Shown piece by piece: positions 8,663 through 18,983 of a DNA stretch of 32,340 nt (its first letter is position 1; each line of letters starts with the position of its first letter). A model generated the notes under the pieces. It ran no database searches. It saw only the letters and a list, made by a program, of their open reading frames with translations, and was not told where the DNA came from. Origin of the DNA: JANNYA01 sp031409855 (GTDB taxonomy: Bacteria; Pseudomonadota; Gammaproteobacteria; Xanthomonadales; SZUA-5); NCBI GenBank assembly GCA_031409855.1, contig JANNYA010000219.1, positions 1 to 32,340 of the forward strand, written 5' to 3'. A program made the translations under genes and the position numbers.

Positions 8663-11632
8663 ATGTCGATCCGTGTACCTAATACCGCGCTTGCTGCCGC
8701 TTTTGCCGCTCTGGCAAGTTTAAGCGCAAGCCAAGCCCTGGCCCAAGTCAGTTTGACCTCAACCGCAACAGCGGTCACTGAAAATTTTGATGCGCTCGCA
8801 CTGACCGGCGCTTCCGGCGTTTTACCTGCGGGTTGGTTGTTGCTTGAAACCGGCACCAGCGGCAATGTAAATCAGCTTTATACTGCTGGCACGGGTTCAT
8901 CAAATACCGGGGATGCCTATAGCTTCGGCGCCGCGACCGTTGCGGAACGTGCGCTTGGCAGCCTGCGCAGCGGCACCGCCGCCGCGACCTATGGCGCACA
9001 GCTACAAAACAACACCGGCGGCGTGTTAACGGGTCTAACGATTGCATACACCGGTGAACAATGGCGTATCGGCAACATTGCTGCCGCACGCGATGACCGG
9101 CTACTGTTTGAGTATTCATTAGATGCGACTTCATTAGCGACCGGAACTTGGGTGCCGGTTGCCACCTTAGATTTCGTCAACCCGATCAAAACTGCTATAG
9201 CTGCAGCCGCACTTGATGGCAATTTAGCGGTCAACCGCACAAGTGTCAGCAGCACAATTTCGGCGCTCAGCGTTGCCAATACCGGCATCGTTTGGATTCG
9301 CTGGACCGACGTTGATGCCACCGGCGCTGACGATGGCCTTAGCATCGACGACGTCTCGATCACCGCTCAAGGCACCGGAAATGCACTCGCAGCCTCAGTG
9401 AACGATGTCGCCATCGTCGAAGGCAATACCGGCAGCTCGAATGCGGTGTTCACCGTTACGCTGTCTGCACCGTCGATCGGTGGACAAAGCGTTACTTTCA
9501 CCACCTCGGATGTCACGGCATCAGCTGGCAAGGACTACACCGCAACCACACAAGTGGTGAGTTTTAACGAAACGCAAACCACGCAAACCGTTAATGTGCC
9601 CATTGCTGGCGACGCTGCGAATGAGGCAAACGAAACCTTTGCAGTGACCTTGAGCGCACCGACCAACGGTCTAGTCATCGGCGACGGTGCCGGGGTAGGC
9701 ACGATTACTAATGACGATTTCAGCGTCACACCAATCAATCAGATTCAAGGTCCGGGACTAACCTCGCCAATCGCGAACAACACCAGCGTGACCACCGAGG
9801 GCATCGTCACCGGCATTAAGACCAATGGCTTTTTCATTCAATCCAGTGACGCCGAAGCCGATGCGAATACCAATACCTCGGAAGGGATTTTGGTCTTTAC
9901 TGGTACGGGCTTGGTTCCTGCGGTCGTTGTCGTTGGCGCACGGGTGCGCGTGATTGGCAACGTGAAAGAATTCATTCCTAGCACCGATTTAGCGCAGCCA
10001 CCCATCACTGAATTAGAGCCGCCGTTGACTGTTACGCAACTGAGCCTAAGTAATCCACTACCAACGCCGGTCGCAATTACAGCTATTAACCCAATGGGCA
10101 GCTTCAATCAGTTGGAAAATTTGGAACATATGCGCACTTCGATTGCCAGCATGGTGGTCGTCGCTAGCACCCGTGGCTTTAAAAATGAAGCGAACGCCAC
10201 CGGTAGCACTAACGGCGTATTTTGGGCCACTTTAGCAGGCGTACCACGTCCACGACGTGAGCCTGGCATTGATATCCGTGATGTCTTGCTGCCAAGCACC
10301 CCAGCTGGCGTGCCGCGCTTTGATACCAACCCGGAAACCCTGCGCGTCGATTCAGACGCCTTGCTGACCGCACCCGCGCGTGATTTAGTTTCCGGCCAGG
10401 TCATCGGCGCGCAAACCGGCATTTTGGATTATGGCGTGCGTTTTTATACCTTTCTGCCGGATCCAGCGCAAAACCCAAGCATCACAGCACCTGCAGCCGC
10501 GACCATCGCAACACCGGCGGGCGCAGCTGAGTTCACCGTGGCCAGCTACAACATGGAACGCTTCTTTGATGACATCAATGATCCAGCGACCTCAGATGTA
10601 GCATTAACCGCGCTTGCGTATGCAAATCGTTTGAGCAAGGCATCCCTGCAAATTCGCAGCAATTTAGGCGCGCCAGATATTGTCAGCGTCGTCGAAATGG
10701 AAAACTTGACCACTTTGCAAACCTTAGCGACAAAAATCAGCAGCGATGGCGGCCCCAGCTATTCCGCGCATTTGGTGGAGGGCAATGACCCAGGCGGCAT
10801 TGATGTCGGCTTTTTGGTCAAAACTTCAGTTGTCGCTGGCACCACGCCGCGCGTGACCGTCGGTACCGTCACACAATTGGGCTTGACCGCGACTTATCTC
10901 AATCCGACGACCAACACTCAAGACTTATTGAATGATCGCCCACCTTTAGTGCTGACTGCGACCGTCAATTCCGCCACCGGCGGCAGCGCTAACGTTACGG
11001 TCATCGTCAATCACTTACGCAGCTTTTTGGGCATTACTGACCCAGTCGATGGCGCACGCATTCGCGCCAAACGCTTGGCTCAGGCTGAATTCCTAGCGAA
11101 TTTGGTGCAAGCGCGTCAAGCGGCCAATGCGAACGAGCGCATTGTCGTGTTGGGCGATTTCAATGCCTATGAGTTTAATGACGGCTTTGTTGACTCCATG
11201 GGCAGCATTATTGGTGCCCCGGCACCAGCAACTTTAGTCACTTTAGCGGGCCCGGATTTGGTCAATCCAAATATGACCCGCATGATTGATCCAGCGGCGG
11301 ATTATTCCTATTCCTTTGACGGCTTTACGCAATCGATTGATCACATTTTGGTAAGCCAGGGCCTCATCAATAACAGCAGTGCGCGCAGCATGGTGCATGT
11401 CAAATTGAACGCCGACTACCCGGAAGTGAATCGCTCCAATTACGCACCGGGTGCCGACACACGCCTCTCAGATCATGACGCCTTGGTGTTACGCGTTAGC
11501 GTTGCCTCCCTAGGTGCCGGTGCCAGCACCATCGCGGTACCAAGTTTGAATCAATACGGTTTCTTACTGCTGCTCAGCCTAGTGATTGGCTTGGGTTTGG
11601 TCGCGGTTCGGATTGAGTCGAAAGCAGGCTAA
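8663..11632 (+). CDS. Secreted ExeM/NucH-like nuclease with Calx-beta domain and IPTL-CTERM-like tail
   Basis: The 989-aa protein starts with a signal peptide (~1-27, ending SQALAQ). It continues with an adhesion-like N-terminal domain, a Calx-beta module (~243-355, NDVAIVEGN...DYTA...ANETFAVTLS), an OB-fold-like segment (~365-470) and an endonuclease/exonuclease/phosphatase domain. The catalytic set is visible: N630 in SYNMERFF, VEMEN, GDFNA (831-835) and SDHD (936-939). This is the ExeM/NucH type of extracellular DNase. The C-terminus, VPSLNQYGFLLLLSLVIGLG then basic residues, resembles the IPTL-CTERM sorting signal, with Tyr in place of the usual Trp. A TATACT at 8627-8632 could be its -10 box. 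The gene is divergent from the GGDEF sensor. Confidence 0.87.
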   Translation: MSIRVPNTALAAAFAALASLSASQALAQVSLTSTATAVTENFDALALTGASGVLPAGWLLLETGTSGNVNQLYTAGTGSSNTGDAYSFGAATVAERALGSLRSGTAAATYGAQLQNNTGGVLTGLTIAYTGEQWRIGNIAAARDDRLLFEYSLDATSLATGTWVPVATLDFVNPIKTAIAAAALDGNLAVNRTSVSSTISALSVANTGIVWIRWTDVDATGADDGLSIDDVSITAQGTGNALAASVNDVAIVEGNTGSSNAVFTVTLSAPSIGGQSVTFTTSDVTASAGKDYTATTQVVSFNETQTTQTVNVPIAGDAANEANETFAVTLSAPTNGLVIGDGAGVGTITNDDFSVTPINQIQGPGLTSPIANNTSVTTEGIVTGIKTNGFFIQSSDAEADANTNTSEGILVFTGTGLVPAVVVVGARVRVIGNVKEFIPSTDLAQPPITELEPPLTVTQLSLSNPLPTPVAITAINPMGSFNQLENLEHMRTSIASMVVVASTRGFKNEANATGSTNGVFWATLAGVPRPRREPGIDIRDVLLPSTPAGVPRFDTNPETLRVDSDALLTAPARDLVSGQVIGAQTGILDYGVRFYTFLPDPAQNPSITAPAAATIATPAGAAEFTVASYNMERFFDDINDPATSDVALTALAYANRLSKASLQIRSNLGAPDIVSVVEMENLTTLQTLATKISSDGGPSYSAHLVEGNDPGGIDVGFLVKTSVVAGTTPRVTVGTVTQLGLTATYLNPTTNTQDLLNDRPPLVLTATVNSATGGSANVTVIVNHLRSFLGITDPVDGARIRAKRLAQAEFLANLVQARQAANANERIVVLGDFNAYEFNDGFVDSMGSIIGAPAPATLVTLAGPDLVNPNMTRMIDPAADYSYSFDGFTQSIDHILVSQGLINNSSARSMVHVKLNADYPEVNRSNYAPGADTRLSDHDALVLRVSVASLGAGASTIAVPSLNQYGFLLLLSLVIGLGLVAVRIESKAG

Positions 11633-11638
11633 GCCATT

Positions 11639-12847
11639 ATGGGACCGTTGGCTGGGATCAAAGTGCTCGATCTCAGCCGCGTCCTCGCCGGCCCTTGGGC
11701 TAGCCAATGTTTGGCGGATTTCGGCGCTGACGTTATCAAAATAGAAAAGCCCGGCGCGGGAGATGACACCCGCGCCTGGGGCCCGCCCTGGTTTGAAAAT
11801 GAATCCGCGTATTTTCTAAGCGCCAATCGCGGCAAGAAATCGGTCGCGATTGATATCAGCCACCCGCTCGGTGCTGATTTAGTTCGGCGCTTGGCGGGCA
11901 CTAGCGACATAGTCTTGGAAAACTTCAAAGTCGGCGGCTTAGCCCAATATGGCTTGGACTACCCCAGCTTAAACGCGCTCAACGCCCGCGTGATTTACTG
12001 CTCAATTTCCGGCTTTGGTCAAACCGGCCCGATGGCGCACCTGCCTGGCTACGACGCGATGATTCAAGCGCAAGGCGGACTAATGAGCGTCACCGGCATC
12101 GCTGATGGCGAGCCGGGCGCTGGGCCACAAAAAACAGGTGTGGCGATAGCAGACTTGCTGGCGGGCATGTATAGCCTGAGTGCGGTGCTGGCGGCTCTGC
12201 ACCACCGGGAAAAGACCGGGCGCGGGCAACACATTGATATCAGCTTACTCGACACGCAAGTGGCGTCATTAGCAAATCAAGCGATGAATTTTCTGGTTTC
12301 AAACCACTCGCCGCAACGCTTGGGCAATAGCCACCCGAACATCGTGCCGTATCAAAGTTTTCTGACCAAAGATGGTGCATTGATGCTAGCGGTAGGCAAC
12401 GACCGCCAATTTGCCAGCTTTTGCAACGCTGTCGGCCACGCAGAATTTGCAACTGACCCACGTTTTACGCGCAATGCTGATCGTGTCGCGAACCGCGACG
12501 CTTTAATTTGCCACTGTGAAAGCTGGCTTAAAGCGCAGGACACCGAGGTTTGGTTCGAGCGTTTTGGCAAAGCGGGAATACCGTGCGGCCCGATCAATTC
12601 GATTCAACAAGCCTTTGCGCACCCGCAAATAAAAGCGCGCGATATGCAGTTTACATTGCCGCACGCATGCGGTCTGGATGTACCGCAAGTACGCAACCCT
12701 GTGCGTTTTTCTGAAACGCCGATTGAATACAAGAGTGCGCCACCCGCACTGGCTCAACACACGGTACAGGTATTGCGCACCGAGCTAGCACTGACAGACG
12801 CGCAAATCGAACAGTTGATAGCGGCGGGTGCAATCGCGCTGGCTTAG
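11639..12847 (+). CDS. Class III (CaiB/BaiF, Frc-type) CoA-transferase
   Basis: The 402-aa enzyme is expected to move CoA between a CoA thioester and a free carboxylic acid in the cytoplasm. The N-terminus LAGIKVLDLSRVLAGPW, then ADFGADVIKIEKP and NRGKKSVAIDI, is the family signature. The catalytic Asp should be D172 in VAIADLLAGMYS, followed by HREKTGRGQHIDISLLD. The N-terminus resembles the succinyl-CoA:glutarate transferase branch, but the substrate cannot be settled from sequence. It begins six bases after the stop of the secreted nuclease gene, with only a weak ribosome site. No acyl-CoA dehydrogenase or similar partner is adjacent. It is the last ordinary gene before the restriction island. 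Confidence 0.88.
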   Translation: MGPLAGIKVLDLSRVLAGPWASQCLADFGADVIKIEKPGAGDDTRAWGPPWFENESAYFLSANRGKKSVAIDISHPLGADLVRRLAGTSDIVLENFKVGGLAQYGLDYPSLNALNARVIYCSISGFGQTGPMAHLPGYDAMIQAQGGLMSVTGIADGEPGAGPQKTGVAIADLLAGMYSLSAVLAALHHREKTGRGQHIDISLLDTQVASLANQAMNFLVSNHSPQRLGNSHPNIVPYQSFLTKDGALMLAVGNDRQFASFCNAVGHAEFATDPRFTRNADRVANRDALICHCESWLKAQDTEVWFERFGKAGIPCGPINSIQQAFAHPQIKARDMQFTLPHACGLDVPQVRNPVRFSETPIEYKSAPPALAQHTVQVLRTELALTDAQIEQLIAAGAIALA

Positions 12848-12913
12848 ATGCGCGCAAATCAACGCGGGCCAAGATGCTAACCTCAAAGCCCAAATTCCAC
12901 CCGATCAAGCACC

Positions 12914-15900
12914 GTGACTGCACTCCTTCAACTGCTGCAAAACTTTCGCGACGCCGCCGCTTCTGAGCGCGAAAAGGGTACGTATTTCGAGGAATTGACG
13001 GTGCAATATTTGCGCCACGAGGCCGCCTATGCCGCACTCTACAGCGATGTGTGGACTTACGGTGCCTGGGCCAAACAAAACGGCCTGGACGGCAAAGATG
13101 CAGGCATTGATTTAGTTGCACAAACCCGCGGCACGGGTGAATTGCACGCGATCCAGTGCAAATTTTATGACGAAGACTATCGCCTAGAAAAAAAGGATAT
13201 CGATAGCTTTTTCACCGCATCCGGCAAGAAATCTTTTAGCCACCGCATCATTATCAGCACCACCAACCACTGGACTGAGCACGCCGAAGACGCGCTGCGC
13301 GATCAGCAGCCACCGGTGAGCAAGATTGACCTGTTTGATTTGGAAAACAGCCAAATTGACTGGGCGCAGTTTCACCCGAAACAAGCGCCAGTGCTAAAAG
13401 CCAAAAAGCATTTGCGTGAGCATCAAGAGTCTGCTCTTTCAGCAGTACGCGCCGGTTTGCATGAACACGAACGTGGCAAGCTGATTATGGCTTGCGGCAC
13501 CGGCAAAACCTTCACGAGTTTGAAGATCGCTGAGGCAGTAGGCGGCGCGGGCAAACGCGTGCTGTTTTTGGTGCCTAGTTTGTCGTTGTTATCGCAGTCT
13601 TTGAGCGAATGGACGCAAGAAGCCAGCGTTGCGCTGGATTGTTTTGCCGTCTGTTCCGATTCCGATGTTGGCAAAAAGCGCAAGAAAGACGATGACGTGG
13701 TGCAAACCTTCACGCACGAATTGCGCTACCCGGCCAGCACCAATGCATCGGCTTTGGCCAACGCCATGCACAAGCGCTTTGATCGAAACCGCATGACGGT
13801 GGTATTTAGCACCTACCATTCCATCGCCGTGATCAACACCGCGCAAACGCAGTTTGGCCTGCCTGATTTTGATTTGATTATCTGCGATGAAGCGCACCGC
13901 ACCACTGGGCAAACCGACGCTGGTGATGACGAAAGCACCTTTATTCGCGTACATGACGGCGCTTTCATTCGCAGCGAAAAGCGCCTTTACATGACTGCAA
14001 CGCCGCGCATTTATGGCGAAATGGCAAAAGCTACGGCGGAGAAAGACAGCATCACACTGTGTTCAATGGACGACGCCGTCCTGTACGGCAAGCTGTTTTA
14101 TACGATCAACTTTTCTGAAGCGGTGGCGCGCGGTTTGCTGGTGGACTACAAAGTGATTGTGCTGGCGGTGGAAGAATCGCACGTCAACCGGCGCATCCAA
14201 AAGCTTCTAGCCGATTCCAGCAACCAGATGAAACTGGATGATGCCTCGAAAATCATCGGCTGTTGGAAAGCGCTGGCAAAGCAGGGCTTAAGCCAAGACA
14301 TGTCTGGCGTGTCCGCAAGCGGAGACTACTATGTCGACAACACGCCAATGCAGCGCGCAGTGGCGTTTTGCCAGGTGATTGAACGTAATACCGGCGGCAA
14401 AACCCACAAAGTCAGCTCCAAACACATCGCCAGCATGTTTCAAGCTGTGGTCGAGGCTTATCAAGAGTCCGAGCTTGACGAAGAATTGGCGGCGGTTGAG
14501 CTGATTTGCGAAGCCGAACATGTGGATGGCGGCATGAATGCCACCGCCAAGGAAGCCAAGCTCAGCTGGCTTAAATCCGAAGCAGCTGCAAATACCTGCC
14601 GCATTTTGAGCAATGTGCGCTGTTTGTCCGAAGGTGTCGATGTGCCTGCACTTGATGCAGTGCTGTTTCTAACGCCGCGCAATTCGCAGATTGACGTGGT
14701 GCAGTCGGTCGGGCGCGTGATGCGCGTGGCACCCGGTAAAAAGCGCGGTTATGTGGTGCTGCCGATTGTGATTCCGGCCGGCATCGAGCCGCACGAAGCG
14801 TTGGCGGACAATCAAACCTACAAGGTGGTTTGGCAGGTGCTGCAAGCGCTACGTTCGCACGATGATCGCTTCGATGCGATGGTCAATAAAATGGAATTGG
14901 TCGGCCCCGACCGCAGCAAAATGGAAGTGATCGCCGTCACCGATACGGTCAAGCCCAAAGCGATGGGCATGAAAACGCCGCGTGGTAAGAAGGCCACCAC
15001 CAATAGCGAAGTCGGTTCCGGGGATTTTACCGTCGGTTCGCCCGGTGATAAGCCAATCAACAAGCCCGAACAGGGCAAACTGCATTTTCAAATTGGCGAG
15101 CTGGAAAAAGCGGTTTACGCCAAAGTGGTGCAAAAAGTCGGCAACCGCAGCCATTGGGAAGACTGGGCCAACGACATTGCCAAAATCGCGCGCACCCATA
15201 TTGAGCGCATTAGCGGCATTTTGGCGAACCCGGAAAACGTGACTGAAATCAGAGCCTTCGACGCCTTCGCGGCGGAATTGCGCGATGATTTAAACGACAG
15301 CATTTCCGATAGCGATATTGTTGAGATGTTGGCGCAGCACTTAATCACCAAGCCGGTGTTCGATGCGCTGTTCGCAAATTACAGTTTCACCCAACACAAC
15401 CCAATGAGCTTGGCGATGCAGGCGGTGTTAGACGTGCTGCAGGCGCACCGTTTGGACAAGGAAACCGACACGCTGCAGCGCTTTTATGACTCGGTCAAAC
15501 TGCGCGCCAGCGGCATTGATAACGCCGCCGGTAAACAAAAAATCGTGGTGGAGCTGTACGATAAATTCTTCCGCAACGCCTTTCCCAAAATGACCGAGCG
15601 GCTTGGCATTGTCTATACGCCGGTGGAAGTGGTGGATTTTATTATTCACAGCGTCGAACATATTTTAAAGACCGAATTTGGCGAATCGCTGGGCAGTAAA
15701 GGCGTGCATATTATTGACCCGTTTACCGGCACCGGCACCTTTATTACGCGATTAATGCAGTCCGGTTTAATTAGCCCAGAACAGCTCAAGCACAAATACA
15801 AGCACGAGATTCACGCCAATGAAATTGTACTGCTGGCATATTATATTGCCGCGATCAATATCGAAGCCACCTATCACGATATTGTCGGCGGCGATTATGT

Positions 15901-17911
15901 GCCGTTTGAAGGCATATGTTTGACCGATACCTTCCAGATGTACGAGAAGGAAGATCTGGTCGATCAGCTGCTGGTGGAGAACAGTGGGCGGCGGAAGCGG
16001 CAGAAAGCGCTGGATATACGGGTGATTATTGGCAATCCGCCGTATTCAAGTGGTCAGCAAAGCGCGAATGACAACAACCAAAACGTTGCATATCCCCATT
16101 TAGATGACCGAATTCGCGCAACCTTTGCCAAAGGTTCTGCGGCAACGTCAACAAAAAACTTAATGGATTCTTATATTCGAGCAATTCGTTGGGCAAGTGA
16201 TCGAATTGGTGAAAGCGGAGTCATTGGATTTGTTTCTGGATCAGGATTTGCCGAAAAGCCTGCAATGGATGGCTTGAGAAAATCTTTGGCAGAAGAATTT
16301 TCTAGCTTACACATCTTCAACCTGCGTGGTGATATTCGAAAGAACATGCTGAGCAAAGGGCAAGCAAAGGAAGGCCAGAACATTTTTGGCAGTGGCAGCA
16401 TGACTGGGATTGCTATTTCGCTGTTAGTAAAAAATCCACGTGCGACTGAATCGAAAATATATTATCACGACGTTGGAGACAACCTTTCCCAAGCTGAAAA
16501 ACTTAGCTACATCCATGATTTCAATAGCATTGGAAAAATAGATTCATGGCAAGATGTAAAACCGGATGCACATGGCGATTGGATCAAGCAACGTGATGAT
16601 ACTTTTTCAACTTATATTGCGATAGGTGATAAACGTGGCGTTGGAAAAAAAATATTTGGCAATTTTACGCTGGGATTGGCGACTGGTCGTGACAGTTGGT
16701 GTTGTAATTCATCAAAATCAAAACTAGCATTAAATATGCGTCGAATGATTGACTTTTACAATGCAGAAAGAATTCGGTTTTCAGGTGACAACCACAGCTC
16801 AATTAAAAAAGATATTGACGATAAAATAGACTCTTTTATTAATAGTGATCCTAATAGAATTAGCTGGACTACCAATCTAAAAGCGGAATTAGGTAGAAAT
16901 ACGCCTTTGTTCTTTACTGAGAGCATTGTTGATAGTTTGTATAGACCCTTCACCAAGCAATGGGTTTATTTCAGTCGGAAATTTAATGAGCGTGTGTATC
17001 AAAACACGCACATTTTTCCGAACTTATCTTGTGAAAATTTAGTTATTTGCGTTTCCGGAATTGGGGCGCGTGCAGGATTTGCAGCGCAAATTTCAGCACA
17101 GTTACCTAACTTGCATACGGTTGATTCTGGGCAATGCTTCCCCCTCTACCTCTACGAAACCGCCGAATCCGAATCAGAACCCGCAAAACCCGATCTATTC
17201 GCCACCCAAACCGCAACACCCAGCGCACCTGTGCGCCGCGATGCGATCACCGATGCCGGTTTGGCGCATTTTCAAAGTGCGTATCCAGACACTGCAATCA
17301 GCAAAGAAGATCTGTTCTATTACATTTACGGCCTGCTGCATTCCCCGGACTACCGTGCCCGCTACGCCGATAATCTAAGCAAAGAACTACCGCGCATCCC
17401 GCGTGTGAAAACAGCCGATGTTTTTTGGGCGTTTAGCAAAGCCGGACGCGCCTTGGCGGAGCTGCATTTGCACTATGAAAGCGTGCCGATGTATCCCTGC
17501 GAAGTCAGCGGCGTGGCCTTTGATGCCAGCGAAAAAACCAAACTAGAGCTGAGTAAACTGCCCACCGCCGATTACCGCGTCGAGAAAATGCGCTACGGCA
17601 AGAACGGCAAAGACAAAGACCTAAGCACGGTTCTGTACAACCACAAAATCACTGTCAGCGCTATTCCGCTCAGCGCCTACGAGTATGTCGTCAACGGCAA
17701 ACCCGCCATTGATTGGGTCATGGAACGCCAGTGCGTGAAAACCGATAAAGACAGCGGCATTGTCAATGACGCCAACGACTGGGCAAATGAAACCATGCAC
17801 AACTCGCGCTACCCGCTGGAACTATTGTTGCGGGTTGTTACGGTGAGTTTGGAGACGATGAAGGTTGTTGGGGCGTTGCCAGCGCTGGATATTTTGACGG
17901 GGAATTCATGA
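12914..17911 (+). CDS. Type ISP-like single-chain restriction-modification enzyme
   Basis: A 1665-aa fusion with every activity on one chain, as in LlaGI/LlaBIII-type enzymes. An N-terminal Mrr-like nuclease has GID66 and Q81-C-K83. An SF2 helicase follows, with Walker A CGTGKT at 194-199, DEAH 325-328, TATP 361-364 and QSVGRVMR 597-604. A helical coupler leads to the N6-adenine methylase (DPFTGTGTF 935-943, NPPY 1041-1044). A specificity region (~1050-1405) and a conserved C-terminal domain starting at FPLYLYE (1409-1415) complete it. All catalytic motifs are intact, so it should methylate self DNA on one strand and translocate and cut unmodified DNA. Start is GTG 12914. It overlaps the next gene by ATGA. 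The specificity part is much more AT-rich than the rest. Confidence 0.92.
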   Translation: MTALLQLLQNFRDAAASEREKGTYFEELTVQYLRHEAAYAALYSDVWTYGAWAKQNGLDGKDAGIDLVAQTRGTGELHAIQCKFYDEDYRLEKKDIDSFFTASGKKSFSHRIIISTTNHWTEHAEDALRDQQPPVSKIDLFDLENSQIDWAQFHPKQAPVLKAKKHLREHQESALSAVRAGLHEHERGKLIMACGTGKTFTSLKIAEAVGGAGKRVLFLVPSLSLLSQSLSEWTQEASVALDCFAVCSDSDVGKKRKKDDDVVQTFTHELRYPASTNASALANAMHKRFDRNRMTVVFSTYHSIAVINTAQTQFGLPDFDLIICDEAHRTTGQTDAGDDESTFIRVHDGAFIRSEKRLYMTATPRIYGEMAKATAEKDSITLCSMDDAVLYGKLFYTINFSEAVARGLLVDYKVIVLAVEESHVNRRIQKLLADSSNQMKLDDASKIIGCWKALAKQGLSQDMSGVSASGDYYVDNTPMQRAVAFCQVIERNTGGKTHKVSSKHIASMFQAVVEAYQESELDEELAAVELICEAEHVDGGMNATAKEAKLSWLKSEAAANTCRILSNVRCLSEGVDVPALDAVLFLTPRNSQIDVVQSVGRVMRVAPGKKRGYVVLPIVIPAGIEPHEALADNQTYKVVWQVLQALRSHDDRFDAMVNKMELVGPDRSKMEVIAVTDTVKPKAMGMKTPRGKKATTNSEVGSGDFTVGSPGDKPINKPEQGKLHFQIGELEKAVYAKVVQKVGNRSHWEDWANDIAKIARTHIERISGILANPENVTEIRAFDAFAAELRDDLNDSISDSDIVEMLAQHLITKPVFDALFANYSFTQHNPMSLAMQAVLDVLQAHRLDKETDTLQRFYDSVKLRASGIDNAAGKQKIVVELYDKFFRNAFPKMTERLGIVYTPVEVVDFIIHSVEHILKTEFGESLGSKGVHIIDPFTGTGTFITRLMQSGLISPEQLKHKYKHEIHANEIVLLAYYIAAINIEATYHDIVGGDYVPFEGICLTDTFQMYEKEDLVDQLLVENSGRRKRQKALDIRVIIGNPPYSSGQQSANDNNQNVAYPHLDDRIRATFAKGSAATSTKNLMDSYIRAIRWASDRIGESGVIGFVSGSGFAEKPAMDGLRKSLAEEFSSLHIFNLRGDIRKNMLSKGQAKEGQNIFGSGSMTGIAISLLVKNPRATESKIYYHDVGDNLSQAEKLSYIHDFNSIGKIDSWQDVKPDAHGDWIKQRDDTFSTYIAIGDKRGVGKKIFGNFTLGLATGRDSWCCNSSKSKLALNMRRMIDFYNAERIRFSGDNHSSIKKDIDDKIDSFINSDPNRISWTTNLKAELGRNTPLFFTESIVDSLYRPFTKQWVYFSRKFNERVYQNTHIFPNLSCENLVICVSGIGARAGFAAQISAQLPNLHTVDSGQCFPLYLYETAESESEPAKPDLFATQTATPSAPVRRDAITDAGLAHFQSAYPDTAISKEDLFYYIYGLLHSPDYRARYADNLSKELPRIPRVKTADVFWAFSKAGRALAELHLHYESVPMYPCEVSGVAFDASEKTKLELSKLPTADYRVEKMRYGKNGKDKDLSTVLYNHKITVSAIPLSAYEYVVNGKPAIDWVMERQCVKTDKDSGIVNDANDWANETMHNSRYPLELLLRVVTVSLETMKVVGALPALDILTGNS

Positions 17912-18981
17912 GTAACGATCCCGCGCCCTCATTTGACCCAATAGAAGCGCTTCACGGCGAAATCCGACTGCTGATTGAGGCAGCTCGAACGCGAGTTGCC
18001 GAACAGGTGAATCGGACGCTGGTTTTGAGCTATTGGCATATTGGTAAAACGATCAAAACTGAGATCTTGGACGATGCTAGAGCGCAGTATGGCGCTTCGG
18101 TGCTTAAACAGCTGGCGCATCGCTTAACGCACGAATTTGGCAATGGATTTAGCTATTCTGCGCTTACCAGGATGGCTAAATTTTATGCGACCGCGCCGGA
18201 CGTAGAAATTGTTGCGACACTGTCGCAACAATTGAGTTGGTCGCACTTCGTCGAATTGATCAAGCCAGAGGATGCTCTGAAGCGTGAGTTTTACACACAT
18301 TTGTGTGCCGACGGACGCTGGTCTGTGCGTACCTTGCGCGAACGTATGGATAGCATGTTGTACGAGCGCACCGCGATCTCAAAAAAGCCGGAAGCATTGA
18401 TTCGCCAAGAATTAATTCAATTGCAGCAAATACCGTCGCAAGTCAATCCAGCGCTTTTTCTGAAAGATCCATATTTACTGGACTTTCTAGAATTAAAAGA
18501 CAATTTTTCTGAGAAAGATTTAGAAAGCGCGATTCTGTTGGAGCTTGAGCGCTTTATTTTGGAGCTGGGCAGTGATTTTGCTTTTATGAGCCGCCAGAAG
18601 CGCATTCAAATCGGCGGCAATGATTACTACATGGACTTGCTTTTCTATCACAGAAAACTACGGCGCTTGGTGTTGATTGAACTCAAGCTAGGTGACTTCA
18701 AACCGGAATACAAAGGCCAAGTCGAACTCTATCTAAAGTGGCTGGCGAAGTATGAGCGCCAGCCTGGGGAACAATCACCCATTGCAATAATCTTGTGTGG
18801 CGGCAAAGACCATGATGTCATCGAGTTGATGGATCTGGAAGCCGAGCAAATTCACGTCAGCGAATATTGGTTAACCCTGCCCCCAAAAGAAGTGCTGCAA
18901 GCCAAATTGCAAAAGGCCATGTTTGAAGCAAGAACGCGTTTTGAGCTGCGTCGTGTGCCGGGCGGTGAGTCGCAAGCATAA
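17908..18981 (+). CDS. DUF1016/YhcG-family PD-(D/E)XK nuclease
   Basis: The 357-aa product has an N-terminal DUF1016 domain (~10-190, with LVLSYWHIGKTI, ATLSQQLSWSHF and DGRWSVRTLRERMDSMLYERTA). The C-terminal YhcG nuclease domain has D243 in YMDLLFYH and E258-L-K260 in VLIELKLGDF, followed by QVELYLKWLAKYE. These residues fit a working PD-(D/E)XK site. The ATG overlaps the TGA of the restriction enzyme (ATGA), so translation is coupled and the two products are probably used together. Family members often sit beside restriction systems and have been linked to DNA recombination or defence. Their exact role is not settled. A perfect 13-bp-arm palindrome lies within codons 100-109. Confidence 0.88.
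   Translation: MSNDPAPSFDPIEALHGEIRLLIEAARTRVAEQVNRTLVLSYWHIGKTIKTEILDDARAQYGASVLKQLAHRLTHEFGNGFSYSALTRMAKFYATAPDVEIVATLSQQLSWSHFVELIKPEDALKREFYTHLCADGRWSVRTLRERMDSMLYERTAISKKPEALIRQELIQLQQIPSQVNPALFLKDPYLLDFLELKDNFSEKDLESAILLELERFILELGSDFAFMSRQKRIQIGGNDYYMDLLFYHRKLRRLVLIELKLGDFKPEYKGQVELYLKWLAKYERQPGEQSPIAIILCGGKDHDVIELMDLEAEQIHVSEYWLTLPPKEVLQAKLQKAMFEARTRFELRRVPGGESQA
18207..18233. repeat. Intragenic palindrome in first DUF1016 gene
   Basis: The arms aattgttgcgaca (18207-18219) and tgtcgcaacaatt (18221-18233) are perfect reverse complements around a single central C at 18220. The palindrome spans the codons for IVATLSQQL. The same codons in the second DUF1016 copy hold another perfect palindrome, with all differences compensated across the arms. 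Confidence 0.95.
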
Positions 18982-18983
18982 TC

